Shown here: one piece after another, positions 34,655 through 44,157 of the stretch
Numbering within the stretch: the first letter of the stretch is position 1
How the letters are laid out: each line of letters begins with the position of its first letter
Assembly (NCBI RefSeq): GCF_023221595.1
Contig: NZ_CP096568.1
Coordinates: 124,001-188,000 of the forward strand
DNA: 64,000 nucleotides
Origin: Rhodococcus qingshengii JCM 15477
Lineage (GTDB): Bacteria > Actinomycetota > Actinomycetes > Mycobacteriales > Mycobacteriaceae
Reading direction: 5' to 3'
Program-made: the position numbers and the translations under genes
Notes under the pieces: model-generated
Told to the model about the DNA's origin: nothing
Databases searched by the model: none
Seen by the model: the letters and a program-made list of their open reading frames with translations, nothing else

Positions 34655-34834
34655 CTACGCGTCGTCGGCTCCCGAGGTGCGATCCTCGGCGTCCGTGACG
34701 AGTCGAAGGTGAACTCGTCCGGTCCAGTCCAAGTCGAGGCGAGTGTCGTGTTCGGCCGTAGACCTGGAGCCTGGGCAGGTCGGATCATTGCAGGGGCCGA
34801 AGATCCGGTCGGCTTCCAGGTGCAGGTCATCCAC
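34655..34834 (-). CDS. 59-residue acidic small protein
   Basis: A GTG at 34834 opens a 59-codon frame with DDLHLEADRIFGPCNDPTCP and RLDLDWTGRVHLRLVTDAED, ending in TAG. CNDPTC could bind metal. It follows the membrane protein gene by 16 bases on the same strand. The overlapping frames are Arg/Pro-rich and look non-coding. No strong ribosome site was seen. Confidence 0.45.
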   Translation of the reverse strand: MDDLHLEADRIFGPCNDPTCPGSRSTAEHDTRLDLDWTGRVHLRLVTDAEDRTSGADDA

Positions 34835-34850
34835 GACGGGGCCTGCCGGC

Positions 34851-35771
34851 TCACCTGAGGGCCGTGGGGTGGGTCAACACCCGCCCACCGGCCTCTTCCT
34901 CGGGCGCCGGTACCTCGGCGGTCGGCGTCCATGCGCGGCGATCGGCCGCAGCCGCTCGGATGCGGTGGACCCGCTCCATCGAGTCGGCGCCTTGGCGCCA
35001 CTGCACGAAGTGGATCAGGGGATCAGTGAGGCCACGCCGGGCCACGATGCGGTCGGCGGCGCGCTCCACCACGGCGCGCCAGGTCCGGTCGGCCGCTGGT
35101 GCGACGTAGCTGATCGCGACCAGCACACCGGTCGCGCCACCGAGCGTGGGATTTCCGCCCGGCTGGAAGCCCTGGAAGACCGCGACGACACCGATCACGA
35201 TCCGCAAGTGCCACGCGAACCCGCCCGCCGGCACCCACGAGAAGATGCGCGCGACCTGACGGATGACGACGAACACCAGCGTCCAGGGGAACGCCCACAG
35301 CCGCGCCGCCAGATCGAACCGGGACGGCCCGACCCGCTGGCTCGCTACCGCGTGCCCGATCGCCGTCGCAGCATCCGCGGCCGTCAGCCGGCGCTCGTAC
35401 ACGCCCTGCACCAGCCACTGCTCCACGATCACCGTGTCCCGGCCGATCGGAGCAGCAGGAAGCCCGTCAGTGTCGGTCAGCCGCACCAGCACCCGCCCGG
35501 GAGCGAGCTCCAGCCTCTCGACCAGGGCCAGCGTCGGCTCGAGCACGGCGCGCTGCCCGGGCCGAAGGCCGCGGGCGAACCCGAAGACCCGGGCAGCTGG
35601 AGCCTCCCACCACCCGCACGCCAACACGACCGAGATCACCAGCGTGCCCAGGAACGCGAACACCAGGCCCGCGCCCGGCAGAAAGCCCAGGCCGATGACC
35701 GCGACGAAACTGCCGGCGAGACCGGCCGGCACGACGGCGCAGAGGCGGATCAGCTTGGTCGACGTCCGCAT
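34851..35771 (-). CDS. Polytopic membrane protein, degenerate M48-peptidase-like
   Basis: The roughly 306-residue protein (start MRTSTKLIRL; a Met three codons earlier is possible) has two N-terminal transmembrane helices (VVPAGLAGSFVAVIGLGFL, VFAFLGTLVISVVLACG) and two central ones (FPWTLVFVVIRQVARIF, LRIVIGVVAVFQGF). The layout and the central segment AADAATAIGHAVAS resemble HtpX/M48 metalloprotease-like proteins of actinobacterial mobile elements, but the zinc motif HExxH is reduced to GHAVA. It is therefore probably not an active peptidase. Family resemblance is tentative. Confidence 0.65.
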   Translation of the reverse strand: MRTSTKLIRLCAVVPAGLAGSFVAVIGLGFLPGAGLVFAFLGTLVISVVLACGWWEAPAARVFGFARGLRPGQRAVLEPTLALVERLELAPGRVLVRLTDTDGLPAAPIGRDTVIVEQWLVQGVYERRLTAADAATAIGHAVASQRVGPSRFDLAARLWAFPWTLVFVVIRQVARIFSWVPAGGFAWHLRIVIGVVAVFQGFQPGGNPTLGGATGVLVAISYVAPAADRTWRAVVERAADRIVARRGLTDPLIHFVQWRQGADSMERVHRIRAAAADRRAWTPTAEVPAPEEEAGGRVLTHPTALR

Positions 35772-35985
35772 GTTCCTCACGTCCCCTCGTGGGCGGCGGG
35801 ACCCTCACGAATCCGCGCCCAGCCGGCACGACCCGATCGTGCCGACACTTCCACTCTGAGTGTGTGCCGAACCAACGACAGCGCAACCGCACCGCCGACG
35901 GCCTGTGGATAGCGAATATCTATCCACAGGTCGCCGGCCGTAACCTTGACAACCGCGGCGTTGGCCTACTCACACAGGCCGCTGT

Positions 35986-36141
35986 TCAAGCGGTCTTGGT
36001 CTCCTCGGCGAGGTAGACCAAGTCGACCTTGGTGCGTCCCGCCGTGTGCCGAGCAGCGAGCGGGAGAGTGGCGGCGAGGAGCTTCGCGAGGCGCTTCTCC
36101 AGTCGCGAGCGAGTGTTCTGCACGGGTCTGCCTCCGTCCAT
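35986..36141 (-). CDS. 51-residue small protein downstream of DUF4192 gene
   Basis: An ATG at 36141, two bases after the DUF4192 stop, opens a 51-codon frame: RSRLEKRLAKLLAATLPLA is an amphipathic basic helix and GRTKVDLVYLAEETKTA the C-terminus. Coupling to the upstream gene supports it. Function unknown. Confidence 0.5.
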   Translation of the reverse strand: MDGGRPVQNTRSRLEKRLAKLLAATLPLAARHTAGRTKVDLVYLAEETKTA

Positions 36142-36142
36142 C

Positions 36143-37201
36143 TCAGCGGCCCGGGGCCGACGACTCCGGGCCGGCACCGTTGACGCCGGGGGCGTTTCGG
36201 GCGTCCCGGTCGTGGGCACGGCGCTCCTGCGCGAACGTGTCGCTCAATGCCGCCTGCTGCATCAGAGCACCCGCCGCCGCGGGCACCGCACGGTCCCACT
36301 CACGCGGGTCCACGGCCTGATCGAGGGCAGCGGCCACCAGGTCCGCCAACGGGTCGCTCTCCGAGAGCTGGTCGAGGGCGGTCCATGCCTGGGCTCCCTT
36401 GCCCTCCAGGAACGAGCTCAGCGCCAGCATCGTCGCCGGGCTGTCACGCACCTCACTCGGCGCCCGTCGCACGAGGTCCTGCCAGAACTCCGAGAAGACG
36501 GGCGCGTCCTTCCGGCTCATGCTGAACACCGCCGCGTCCCGGGCGCCGCTGTCGTGGAGCACTGCCAGGACCCGGGCCGCGTCGTCGTCGGAGAGGTACT
36601 CCCGATCGCGGCGGAAGTGGTCGAGCCGTGCGCCCAGCCACTCGACTTCGGACCGGGTGGTGGCCACATCCATGTCGAGTGCGCGGGCCTCGGCGGCAGG
36701 CAGGTGGTCGGCAACCGCGGTTGGATCGCCCTGCATCGCGGCGGCGAGGTCCTCGCGCCGGCCGACGGGCATGACCCGGCCCATCAGGGCGAACTCCGCG
36801 TCGATCCGGGCGCGGGTGCTGGGGTCGACGGTTCCGCGGGTGCCTTCGAGAAGGTCGGTCCACTCCTCGCCGTTGACCCACAGCATCGGGCCGACGTCGG
36901 GGCCGCGGACCTCGCTGTTGATCAGAGCCTCGCCCAAGGCAGCCAGCGCCTGGACGCAGGCGCGGCCGTCCTCGCCGTACGCTACGAGGGCGACGCGGCG
37001 AGGGTGGTGGCGGTGGAGGTAGACGTCGGTGAGCGCCTGGAGGAACTCACCCATCTCCTCGGGAGACTCGGGAATGTCGAGGCGCGCGGTGGGACCGTCG
37101 CCGAAGGCGAGGCAGACCATGCCCCGTGGAGTGAATCCCAGCGTGTGGGGGATAGACGAGATTAGCTCGTCGTGCGAGCTGATCTTCAGAGTGTTGGTCA
37201 T
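36143..37201 (-). CDS. DUF4192 family protein
   Basis: The 352-residue protein matches the actinobacterial DUF4192 family: N-terminal LKISSHDELISSIPHTLGF and MVCLAFGDGPTARLDIP, then ALVAYGEDGRACVQALAAL, and a C-terminal helical region (SPATMLALSSFLEGKGAQAW, ESDPLADLVAAAL). Members are cytoplasmic and of unknown function, frequently next to plasmid or AICE backbone genes. No catalytic motif stands out. Confidence 0.88.
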   Translation of the reverse strand: MTNTLKISSHDELISSIPHTLGFTPRGMVCLAFGDGPTARLDIPESPEEMGEFLQALTDVYLHRHHPRRVALVAYGEDGRACVQALAALGEALINSEVRGPDVGPMLWVNGEEWTDLLEGTRGTVDPSTRARIDAEFALMGRVMPVGRREDLAAAMQGDPTAVADHLPAAEARALDMDVATTRSEVEWLGARLDHFRRDREYLSDDDAARVLAVLHDSGARDAAVFSMSRKDAPVFSEFWQDLVRRAPSEVRDSPATMLALSSFLEGKGAQAWTALDQLSESDPLADLVAAALDQAVDPREWDRAVPAAAGALMQQAALSDTFAQERRAHDRDARNAPGVNGAGPESSAPGR

Positions 37202-37641
37202 CGACGATCACCTGCTCGGGTTGGAGGGCACGTTCGTCTGGAGAAGCAACCGGTCACGCCCGGGTTCGGACAGCTGGCGTCTACCGATCTGGGGCCGTTG
37301 TCGACCGGGCCTGGCCGGGGGCGTCAGCCCCGACCAAGCCGCGTGCCTGGCCGTGGATGACAGCGACCGTCACGGCCCGCGGGTCCTTTGCCGGTCGACA
37401 GCGTTCGCAGGCTGCTTCCTCATGGAGCGGGTCCGGAGACCGGAGGAATTGCATCCGGTGAGTGCGCCCAACGTGGGACTGGCATGAGGCGCTGAAAGAT
37501 TCGCGTGCGCGCGATCGCTGGCACCGCTGCGTGACCTAGGTGATCGAGAAGTCCGACGACAGGTGTCCGAAGTTCCACGATCGCGGTTGCTTCTCCAAAC
37601 AGACAGCAACCCTGCGGTCGATTCACGAAAGGAGGTGGGCC
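37202..37641. other. Divergent intergenic region before the excisionase genes
   Basis: No gene supported on either strand in this 440-bp region between DUF4192 (minus) and the HTH gene (plus). It should contain promoters for both. AAAGGAGGTGGGCC at its right edge is a near-perfect ribosome site for the HTH gene. No attachment-site-like repeat was recognised. Confidence 0.45.
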
Positions 37642-37854
37642 GTGACCATCGCTCCGATCCGCGTCCCCGATGAGTGGGACGACAACGGCATCATCCTGTT
37701 CGAGGAGTTCTGCGCCTTCATCCGTACGCCGCAGTGCACCGTGCGCGACTGGCGCCGTTGCGGTCGAGGCCCGACCTGGCACCGGTTCAACGGCAACGGC
37801 CGGCTCTACGTCACCGTCGCGGAGCTGCGGCGCTTCCTGAGAGGAGACCGGTGA
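37642..37854 (+). CDS. Small HTH/excisionase-like DNA-binding protein
   Basis: The 70-residue protein starts at GTG after AAAGGAGGTGGGCC. It has ILFEEFCAFIRTPQCTVRDW, WHRFNGNGRLYVTVAELRRF, the winged-HTH pattern of MerR/Xis-like (HTH_17) proteins in which an R(Y/F)xxxGRLY wing follows the recognition helix. It is one base from the next, also Xis-like gene. These proteins bend DNA in excision or regulate replication; the partner integrase is not nearby. Confidence 0.75.
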   Translation: MTIAPIRVPDEWDDNGIILFEEFCAFIRTPQCTVRDWRRCGRGPTWHRFNGNGRLYVTVAELRRFLRGDR

Positions 37855-37855
37855 T

Positions 37856-38062
37856 ATGTCTTCTTCTTTGCGACGCCCCGACCAGCCGATTCCTGGCGAC
37901 AGGCACTGGATGACCCTCCAGGAGGCCGCGGTATACATCGCGACGTCCGTCAAGACCGTCCGCCGGCGCATCGCTAGCGGTGAGCTGCCGGCCTACGCCT
38001 GCGGCAAGCGCGGACTGCGAGTGCTGCGCGAGGACCTCGACAACCTGATGAGGCCAGTCTGA
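37856..38062 (+). CDS. Excisionase-family HTH protein
   Basis: The 68-residue protein has the HTH_17 signature: WMTLQEAAVYIATSVKTVRR then IASGELPAYACGKRGLRVLR. It is the classical Xis of actinobacterial integrative elements, normally upstream of int. It is directly downstream of the other small HTH gene (ATG at 37856). No integrase follows, so the element is probably truncated or rearranged here. Confidence 0.82.
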   Translation: MSSSLRRPDQPIPGDRHWMTLQEAAVYIATSVKTVRRRIASGELPAYACGKRGLRVLREDLDNLMRPV

Positions 38063-38331
38063 ACGAGCAGGCTCATGTGTGTCGTGCGATCAAACCGTGG
38101 CAAGAACTCCGCCACCGTGCCGGTCTTCCAGATGCGCTTCGAGCGATCACTCAGTTGCACCTCGAAGAACCAATCGTCCGGCGACCAGAATGAGAATGGC
38201 TCAACTATTTGTGCGGGTGCTGACTGCTCGTCCAGTGGGGGGTCAAATCGCTGTCGCGGGGACGCATGATGACGAAGTCGATGTGCTGCCGGGCGCGCGC
38301 GGCGTTAGAGGAACCGTGGGTGCTCCGAAGT

Positions 38332-38736
38332 TCAGCGGTCGCCGCCGAACTGACGCCCAGTGAGTTGACGAGGCGTGACGCGGATGTGCAGTGTTCGAGA
38401 ACCCGCCGCCCACGGTTCCAGCATCCGCAATGTCGTCTGCTCGTGCGCCTCGTCGCCTTCGAGCGCGCGCGCCCGGCCATGCGCGATCACGCTCCAACCA
38501 TGGTGGTGCTCGCGATCGAACTCGTCGACTTCGAACGCGACCTCGTTGTGATGAACAAGGGAGGTCAACGGTCCGTACGCGGAAGTGCGGAACACGATGG
38601 TGCCGTCGTCGACGGCGAAGTTGACGGGGTAAATCTGGGGGCCGTCGTCGGCGCAGAAGATAACTCGGCCGACGGAGTGAGACCCGAGCCGCTCCAGACA
38701 TTGGTCCGTGGACAGTTCCACTGGATGCTCAGCCAC
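38332..38736 (-). CDS. Pyridoxamine 5'-phosphate oxidase-like FMN/F420-binding protein
   Basis: The 134-residue protein is a single split-barrel domain: CLERLGSHSVGRVIFCADDG, IYPVNFAVDDGTIVFRTS, VAFEVDEFDREHHHGWSVIA and GRARALEG are the hallmarks of the actinobacterial PPOX-like (pyridoxamine oxidase, DUF385-related) group, which binds flavin or F420. The substrate is unknown. It is isolated from neighbours and marks the start of chromosome-like accessory DNA. Confidence 0.88.
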   Translation of the reverse strand: MAEHPVELSTDQCLERLGSHSVGRVIFCADDGPQIYPVNFAVDDGTIVFRTSAYGPLTSLVHHNEVAFEVDEFDREHHHGWSVIAHGRARALEGDEAHEQTTLRMLEPWAAGSRTLHIRVTPRQLTGRQFGGDR

Positions 38737-39539
38737 GACGCCTCTCCCAACTTAGGACCTAGAGGCCATCACCCAACCTATCAAGGAACATTCGCGACGC
38801 GAGAGTGCCATTCCAACTTCCCTCCGTTCACGGACCCGGTGCGACGGCCACGGGGCCTGCAGCGAGCTCGTGCCAGAGCTGCTCCGAGCCGAGTGGGGCT
38901 ATCCCATATCCCTGGGCGGGGAGCGTGACCCGGTGGTCCCGGTCGGCGCTGAAGCCCGCGCCGAGCACGCCGTCCGGTCCTGCCCCGCTCATGGCTCTCA
39001 GGCTCGTACAGCCCACCCTTGGAGACGCGCGCCGCCCGTCATCGCACCGTTGACGGCCCGATCAGCGCCAAGCGCAGCGACCATGCGCATGCGTATCTGG
39101 ATCGCAGCCCCAACGGACCACCTCGTTGTCGCGGTCGGACGTGTTGGCCGACGAAGCCACCCCCAACGCCCACGCCGCCGTGGCGCTTCGGCCACCCCCT
39201 CCGTGATTCAACGCCCCATCTCAAAGATCGCAGCGTCAGCCACAACCAGGCGCGCTGCCGACCTCAACGGCGCAACGCCGAACCTGGCCGGGGCCCAGGC
39301 TTCGACCTTTGGGTGAATCGCCCAATTTGCGCAGATTCAACCCGCTTCGAGAGTCGCAGAGCTGTCGCAGGCGACGCGAAACGCCAGTCTGCCGCTTCCG
39401 GCTTAGTCCGGAAACCGGCCGCGTAGCCTCGCGCAACCTAGCCCCCAGACACGAGGTCAGCGGCGCCTCGACCAGGGCGATCCAATTCAACTCCCAGGAA
39501 TACGAGTCCGAAAACAACAAATGGGACGATTGCCGGGTG
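38737..39539. other. 800-bp region without supported gene
   Basis: All open frames here are short, Arg/Pro-rich and lack ribosome sites. A minus-strand stretch at 38828-38990 (TLPAQGYGIAPLGSEQLWHE) looks protein-like and could be the tail of a lost gene. Nothing else recognised. Confidence 0.35.
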
Positions 39540-40190
39540 TCAATCCTCGTTCGACAGGCCGAGGATTTCGTATTTCATAGCCTTTGGGGAGAAATCATTG
39601 ATCTCATTTATATCAGGGCAGGACACGGCTGCAACGAGAACATCCATCTCGGCTCTGAACTCTATTGCATCACCACGTCGGCACCGCGGTGACTCAAATA
39701 TCAACCCACCGGAATCGTCGTGCGAAACGGACATGAAAACATTGAAGGTTCCTTGGCTGTCGGTGTCCTCGGCGCCGAGCCCGAAAGGCCTCAACGCGTC
39801 ATCGAAGAGGTCCCAGCAGGTCTTGTCCCCCATAACGACAACCTCCATTCCTCCGCTCAACTCTGCCCAGCGGCGCGAACAACTTCCATTCAGGAAGTGC
39901 CTAGCGGAATCGTCACGGACCACCGTGAGCATAACGTTCTCGTATGGTGGCTTCGACCAGAGCTTAGTAATGGCGTGATTGGTCCCCACACCTTCTAGCG
40001 TATTTAGCAGCACAGACCAGGAGGACGAGAATTGCTCTTTCATATTCTCGCGACGGATAAACTTCAGATCCGCCACCTGTTTGCCCTCGTGAGCGGTCAC
40101 TCTCAGAATCTGCCCCTTGTCGAGCGGAAATGCTCGAGCCGAGCATTTGTCTACAATGAATTGTTCCACGAGATCACGGTCTTGATCCAT
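39540..40190 (-). CDS. DUF1989 family protein (urea carboxylase-associated type)
   Basis: From MDQDRDLVEQF (ribosome site GAGGAAGAGC) the protein has 216 residues. DUF1989 features are KGQILRVTAHEGKQVADLKF, MVMGDKTCWDLFDDALRPFG-like text, GTFNVFMSVSHDDSGGLIFE, and the C-terminal VLVAAVSCPDINEINDF with the conserved Cys. The family is associated with urea carboxylase, guanidine and nitrogen catabolism gene clusters. Here it follows a broken amino-acid permease gene and lies near urease remnants, consistent with a decayed nitrogen-use cluster. Lower GC than its neighbours suggests separate origin. Confidence 0.85.
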   Translation of the reverse strand: MDQDRDLVEQFIVDKCSARAFPLDKGQILRVTAHEGKQVADLKFIRRENMKEQFSSSWSVLLNTLEGVGTNHAITKLWSKPPYENVMLTVVRDDSARHFLNGSCSRRWAELSGGMEVVVMGDKTCWDLFDDALRPFGLGAEDTDSQGTFNVFMSVSHDDSGGLIFESPRCRRGDAIEFRAEMDVLVAAVSCPDINEINDFSPKAMKYEILGLSNED

Positions 40191-40242
40191 TACTTGCTCT
40201 TCCTCTAGGCTAATAGTCGATTCGTGCATTCGTGCATTCTAC

Positions 40243-40494
40243 TCAACCTGTTATCGACCCCTCGTATGGCCACCTTGACACGAGCATTGCGAACACAAGT
40301 GCGACCAGGAACTGGCCCGCGAAGACGATAATGAAGCCCCACCAGAAGGAGGGACCCGCCGTAGAAATTGCTAGACCAAAAATGGAGTAGAGCGCCACGA
40401 TAGGTGAGACGAAAGCGAAGGAGATCGCGAAGGACGACCACAACGTGAATTCACGTCGAAGTTCGGTGTTACCTTCGATGCTCGTCGTTCCCAT
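40243..40494 (-). pseudogene. Amino-acid permease (APC family), N-terminal fragment
   Basis: Only the first 80 or so residues of an APC transporter remain: ELRREFTLWSSFAISFAFVS, IVALYSIFGLAISTAG, FWWGFIIVFAGQFLVALVFA and LVSRWPYEGSI are typical helices 1-2. Full-length permeases have about 450-500 residues. The frame stops just after GSI, and the next gene begins 50 bp later, so most of the gene is deleted. Transport is lost. Confidence 0.8.
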
Positions 40495-40648
40495 GAGAAA
40501 CCTTCCCAACAGCCTTAGGTGGATGGCAACTGTGACCGCATCCAGCGCGGGTCGCAATACAATAGTTCCATTCAGCGGACCAGCTGGCGGCGGCACTCGA
40601 AGGGGAACACTTCCGGCGGTGAAAAGTGATACTCAACGATTGGAGAGT

Positions 40649-41075
40649 GAGCACCTTGGAGGACTTGGCGCTGATCAGGATGCTGGCTGCTGAGGGGGTG
40701 CAGAAGGCGCGGATCGCGGCGCGATTGAGGTTTCGCGGGGCACGGTGATCAAGGCGGTGAACTCCGATGCGCCGCCCGCGGATGAGCGCAAGCCTGGGCC
40801 GACATTGTTCACGGTGGTCGAGCGCCGGGTGCAGGGCGTTGTTGGAGCAGACGCCGGACATGCCCGCGACGGTGCTGGCCGAGCCGGTCGGTTGGACGGG
40901 GTCGATCCGGTGTTCTCTGAAAACGTGAATCGGCTGTGGCCTGAGCGTCGATCGGTCGATCAGGCCGACCGGCTGGTCTGGCAGCCTGGTGATGCCGCGC
41001 CGTGCGATCTGTGGTTGCCGACGCGCTGCGTTCCCGCTCGAGGACCGCACGACCAGGTTGTTGCCGGTGTTGGTG
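40649..41075 (+). pseudogene. Remnant of a second, different IS21-family istA
   Basis: A GTG at 40649 begins [20 protein letters not shown]. Other frames continue [61 protein letters not shown] and finally LLPVLVIT, the order of an IstA N-terminal half. At least two frameshifts are needed. Sequence is unlike the istA at 28345. It ends abruptly inside the urease alpha fragment, marking an old insertion/deletion. Confidence 0.65.
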
Positions 41076-41289
41076 ATCACGGTGTCGGGCGCGCCAGCGC
41101 TGCGAGGCACGGTCGATTGGGCCATCGGCTCGCGGATGGACTTGTCGCCGCCGAACAACGCCTCTTCGCCGCCGAAAGTGAGGTCCCTCTCGACCTGGAT
41201 CCATAGGTCCGCGTCGCCGAGCCGAATCTGATCGCCCACCGTAGGCCCGTATAGGGCCTGCTCGCGCCGGGTCGGGTCAGCTCAGCCAT
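41060..41289 (-). pseudogene. ureC: Urease alpha subunit, N-terminal fragment
   Basis: After MAELTR, a one-base slip is needed to read [16 protein letters not shown], then [34 protein letters not shown] and GAPDTVITN: the N-terminus of UreC. Only about 70 of 570 residues survive before the IS21 remnant, so the nickel centre is missing. The ATG overlaps the ureB stop. Confidence 0.8.
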
Positions 41290-41906
41290 GGACTCGCGCC
41301 TTGACCTGGATTCCGGGGACGACACGACGTCCGCGCAGCGCCACGATCGGCATGTCGCGCGAAGCGCCGGGATCGAATCGACGGGAGGTGCCGGGAGGGA
41401 TGTCGAACCGGAATCCATCAGCCGCTCCTTGGTCGAACTCGAGAGCCACGTTGGCGTCGGGAAGGTGGAGGTGCGACCCGATCTGCACAGGCCGGTCACC
41501 TGTGTTCACGATTACGAGAGTCCCACGCTCGTCGGGCGACCGGTCAGCATTGATCTCGAGCACCCCGTCCACAGTCGCAAGGCACCCGACCCCTCGTGCG
41601 GCTGGTGTGCGATGGGGTCGTGGATCGTGACCAGCTTTCGGCCGTCCGCGAACGTTGCCTCTACCTGGATGTCGCGCAACAGCAGCGTCACGTCCAGCAG
41701 CACCTGGGCAGCTGTCAGCACGTGCCTGCCGGTCTCCATCAGTTTCCCCAGACCAAGACCATCCCGAGCCTGCTCGATCACCCAGCAACTCAGCACCGCG
41801 ACAGTCTCCGGGTGATTGAGCCGCACCCCGCGCTCAAGCCGTCGCGCGCGACCATCCCCACCACCGCGAGCAGCCGCTTCTCGGTATCCTCGGGAGTCAA
41901 ATGCAT
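41282..41906 (-). pseudogene. ureAB: Fused urease gamma/beta subunits, frameshifted
   Basis: [20 protein letters not shown] begins the gamma part. A one-base deletion near 41840 shifts to [20 protein letters not shown], followed by [21 protein letters not shown] second slip near 41583 leads to [38 protein letters not shown] and RDMPIVALRGRRVVPGI, the beta part. UreAB fusions are known in actinobacteria. Two frameshifts here and one in ureC suggest decay or a run of sequencing indels. No functional urease can be made as read. Confidence 0.8.
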
Positions 41907-42053
41907 GACGCGTCCCTAGATTGATCGTGCAGCGGTTGTAGCGTCAAATGAGATGGGGCTTCATCGCATGCGCAATGCCGAGTCGGCCAACGCACCAGCT
42001 TGCTGTGCGAACTGGCTCTGACCTTCGTCAGTTCACGTGAGCCAGTGCCGACC

Positions 42054-42845
42054 TCAATTCGAACTGTTGCTGATCCCGGCAGTGGGGGCCTCGACGGCAA
42101 GTGAACGTGCGAGTGAAAGCGCCGCGGACCGGACCGTGGGTCCTATGTGATGCGGATCAATTTGGTTCCCCAGCCCTGAAACTGAGATGGCCGCGAGTGG
42201 CTTACCAGCTGAGTCAAGAACTGCGGCCGCAGCGCACACGACGCCGACTGCCGACTCTTCCCATTCATACGCAATTCCTGTCTTGCGCACTGCGGGAAAC
42301 TCGCGGACTAGCGACGAAGGCAGCACGATAGTGCGGGGTGCCCGTCGCTGCATTCCGCCGTCAATGACGGCTTGAACAGTCTCCGGCCCTGAATGGGCGA
42401 GCATCACCTTCCCCAATGCCGTGCAATAAGCCGGCATCCGTCCTCCGAGGCGCGATGGTATGCGTGGACCCATGGGACCAATTAGCTTGTCCAGGTACAC
42501 GACTTCCGTCTGCTCGAGCACGGCCAAATGCACGGTCGCGTGAGTCGCGCTGTGCAACCGAGTCAACATGGGCAGGGCTGTCGCGCGTAGCGTCTGTGCC
42601 TGTTGGGAAAGTTGGCCGAGCTCATAGAGTCGGATGCCGATCCGGTATCCGTTTCCTTCGCGTTCTACGGCTCCGAACTGAATCAGCGACTGGAGCAGCC
42701 GATGCGCTGTCGCCTTCGGCATGCCGGTGCGGCGTGAAAGTTCGCTCAGTCGTATTTCGCCCTCATGCCCCTCGAAGCAGGAGAGCAGCGCGAAGGAGCG
42801 ACCCAGAACCGATGAGGCGGCGCCATCCCGCTCTGCGTACCGCAC
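42054..42845 (-). CDS. IclR-family transcriptional regulator
   Basis: From the GTG at 42845 the protein has 263 residues. The N-terminal winged HTH is LSELSRRTGMPKATAHRLLQ (about residues 26-45), and the C-terminal IclR effector domain has VHLAVLEQTEVVYLDKLIGP, AYCTALGKVMLA and GVVCAAAAVLDSAGKPLAAI. Members control aromatic, purine and nitrogen catabolism. An IS630 element ends 36 bp before the start, so the native promoter is displaced and expression is uncertain. An upstream extension reads into the IS and is not counted. Confidence 0.88.
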   Translation of the reverse strand: MRYAERDGAASSVLGRSFALLSCFEGHEGEIRLSELSRRTGMPKATAHRLLQSLIQFGAVEREGNGYRIGIRLYELGQLSQQAQTLRATALPMLTRLHSATHATVHLAVLEQTEVVYLDKLIGPMGPRIPSRLGGRMPAYCTALGKVMLAHSGPETVQAVIDGGMQRRAPRTIVLPSSLVREFPAVRKTGIAYEWEESAVGVVCAAAAVLDSAGKPLAAISVSGLGNQIDPHHIGPTVRSAALSLARSLAVEAPTAGISNSSN

Positions 42846-42880
42846 TCCGTCAGTGTGCGGCTTGCGCAACGTTCTGTCTA

Positions 42881-44157
42881 GTACCGCGGCCTTGAACCTT
42901 CGCCCTTCCGGTGACGCGCCGGGCGGGGTCCGCTGATCGGGGCTGTGAGTGCCGCAGGCTCGAACCGTTGGGTCCTGTCTTCCCCCAGGAGTACCGATGG
43001 CCGAGAGAGTTCGGGTCCGGGAAATCACCAACGACGAGGGCAACCGGCTGTTGCGGATCGTGCGCCGCGGTTCGGGGTCGGTTGTGACGTGGCGGCGGGC
43101 GCAGATGGTGCTGCTGTCCGCTCAGGGCATGGACACCGCGCAGATCGCGGAGGTGACGTTCACCAGTCCCGATCGGGTGCGCGATGTGATTCACAACTTC
43201 AACGCCGACGGGTTCGACTCACTCGGGCCGAAGTACGCCGGCGGGCGGCCACCGAAGTTCGACACCGCCCAACGCGAGCAGATCAAGCAGATCGCGCTGG
43301 CTCGGCCTGGCGATCACGGGCTGCCGTTCTCAACCTGGAGCCTGTCCAAGCTGGCCGACTACCTGGTGGCGCAGGGGGTGGTCGAGGACATCTCTCACGA
43401 GGGGCTGCGGATGCTGCTGCGTGATGAGGGCGTCTCCTTTCCAGGCGGTCAAGACCTGGAAGACCAGCACTGACCCGGACTACGAGGCCAAGAAGAACCG
43501 GGTGCTGGAGCTGTACGCGATCGCCGACGGCAAGAGGCCTGCCGGTGAAGGCGACCCGGACGTGGTGATCTGCATGGACGAGTTCGGACCGCTGAACCTG
43601 CAGCCCCACCCGGGTCGGCAGTGGGCGCGGGTCGCGGATGGCCCGGGCGATCACGCCCGGCCGCGTCGCCGGCGACGGCGAGCCACCTACAAGCGCCCAC
43701 ACGGGGTCCGCCACCTAATGGCCGGTTACGACCTGTCCACCGACCGGCTCTACGGTCACGTCGTGGCCCGCAAAGGACGCACCGAATTCCTCGCGTTCTG
43801 CCGCTACCTGCGCTCCCTGCACCCGCCCGAGGTGCGGATCGCGATCGTGCTGGACAACTACAGCCCGCACCTGTCCACCAAGACCGACTCTCGGGTCGGG
43901 GACTGGGCCGACGCGAACAACGTCGAGCTCGCCTACGTTCCGTTTTACGGCTCCTGGCTGAATCGGATCGAGGCCCAGTTCACCGCCCTGCGCTACTTCG
44001 CCCTCGACGGCACCGACCACCCCAGCCACCGCGCGCAGGCCAGCATGATCCGCCGCTACATCATCTGGCGAAACACCCACGCCACCGACCCACGGCTACG
44101 CAAAGTGGTCAAACGCGCCGCCACCATCAAGAGGGCGAAGGTTGCCTGACGCGGTAC
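42881..44157 (+). mobile_element. IS630-family insertion sequence
   Basis: The 1277-bp element lies between TA dinucleotides (42879-42880 and 44158-44159), the IS630 target. Terminal inverted repeats start GTACCGCG at the left and read the same from the right (CGCGGTAC), with further similarity in AACCTTCGCCCT. It carries one transposase in two frames. Confidence 0.88.
42997..44149 (+). CDS. IS630-family transposase, read by +1 frameshift
   Basis: The first frame (42997-43473) begins after AGGAGTACCG and holds the HTH region: MVLLSAQGMDTAQIAEVTFT and LPFSTWSLSKLADYLVAQGV. The second frame (to 44149) holds the DDE domain with Asp in VVICMDEFG, Asp in IAIVLDNYSPH and Glu in WLNRIEAQF. The frames meet near 43438 at TCTCCTTTCCAGG, where skipping one T/C joins GVSF to QAVKTW. 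IS630 elements often need frameshifting; the two-frame arrangement may be native. If so, about 383 residues result. Confidence 0.85.

Noticed and set aside
38077..38193. 38-codon frame after the excisionase gene (RAIKPWQELRHRAGLPDALR)
   Set aside because: Looks protein-like and may be a gene scrap, but it is too short and unsupported to call.
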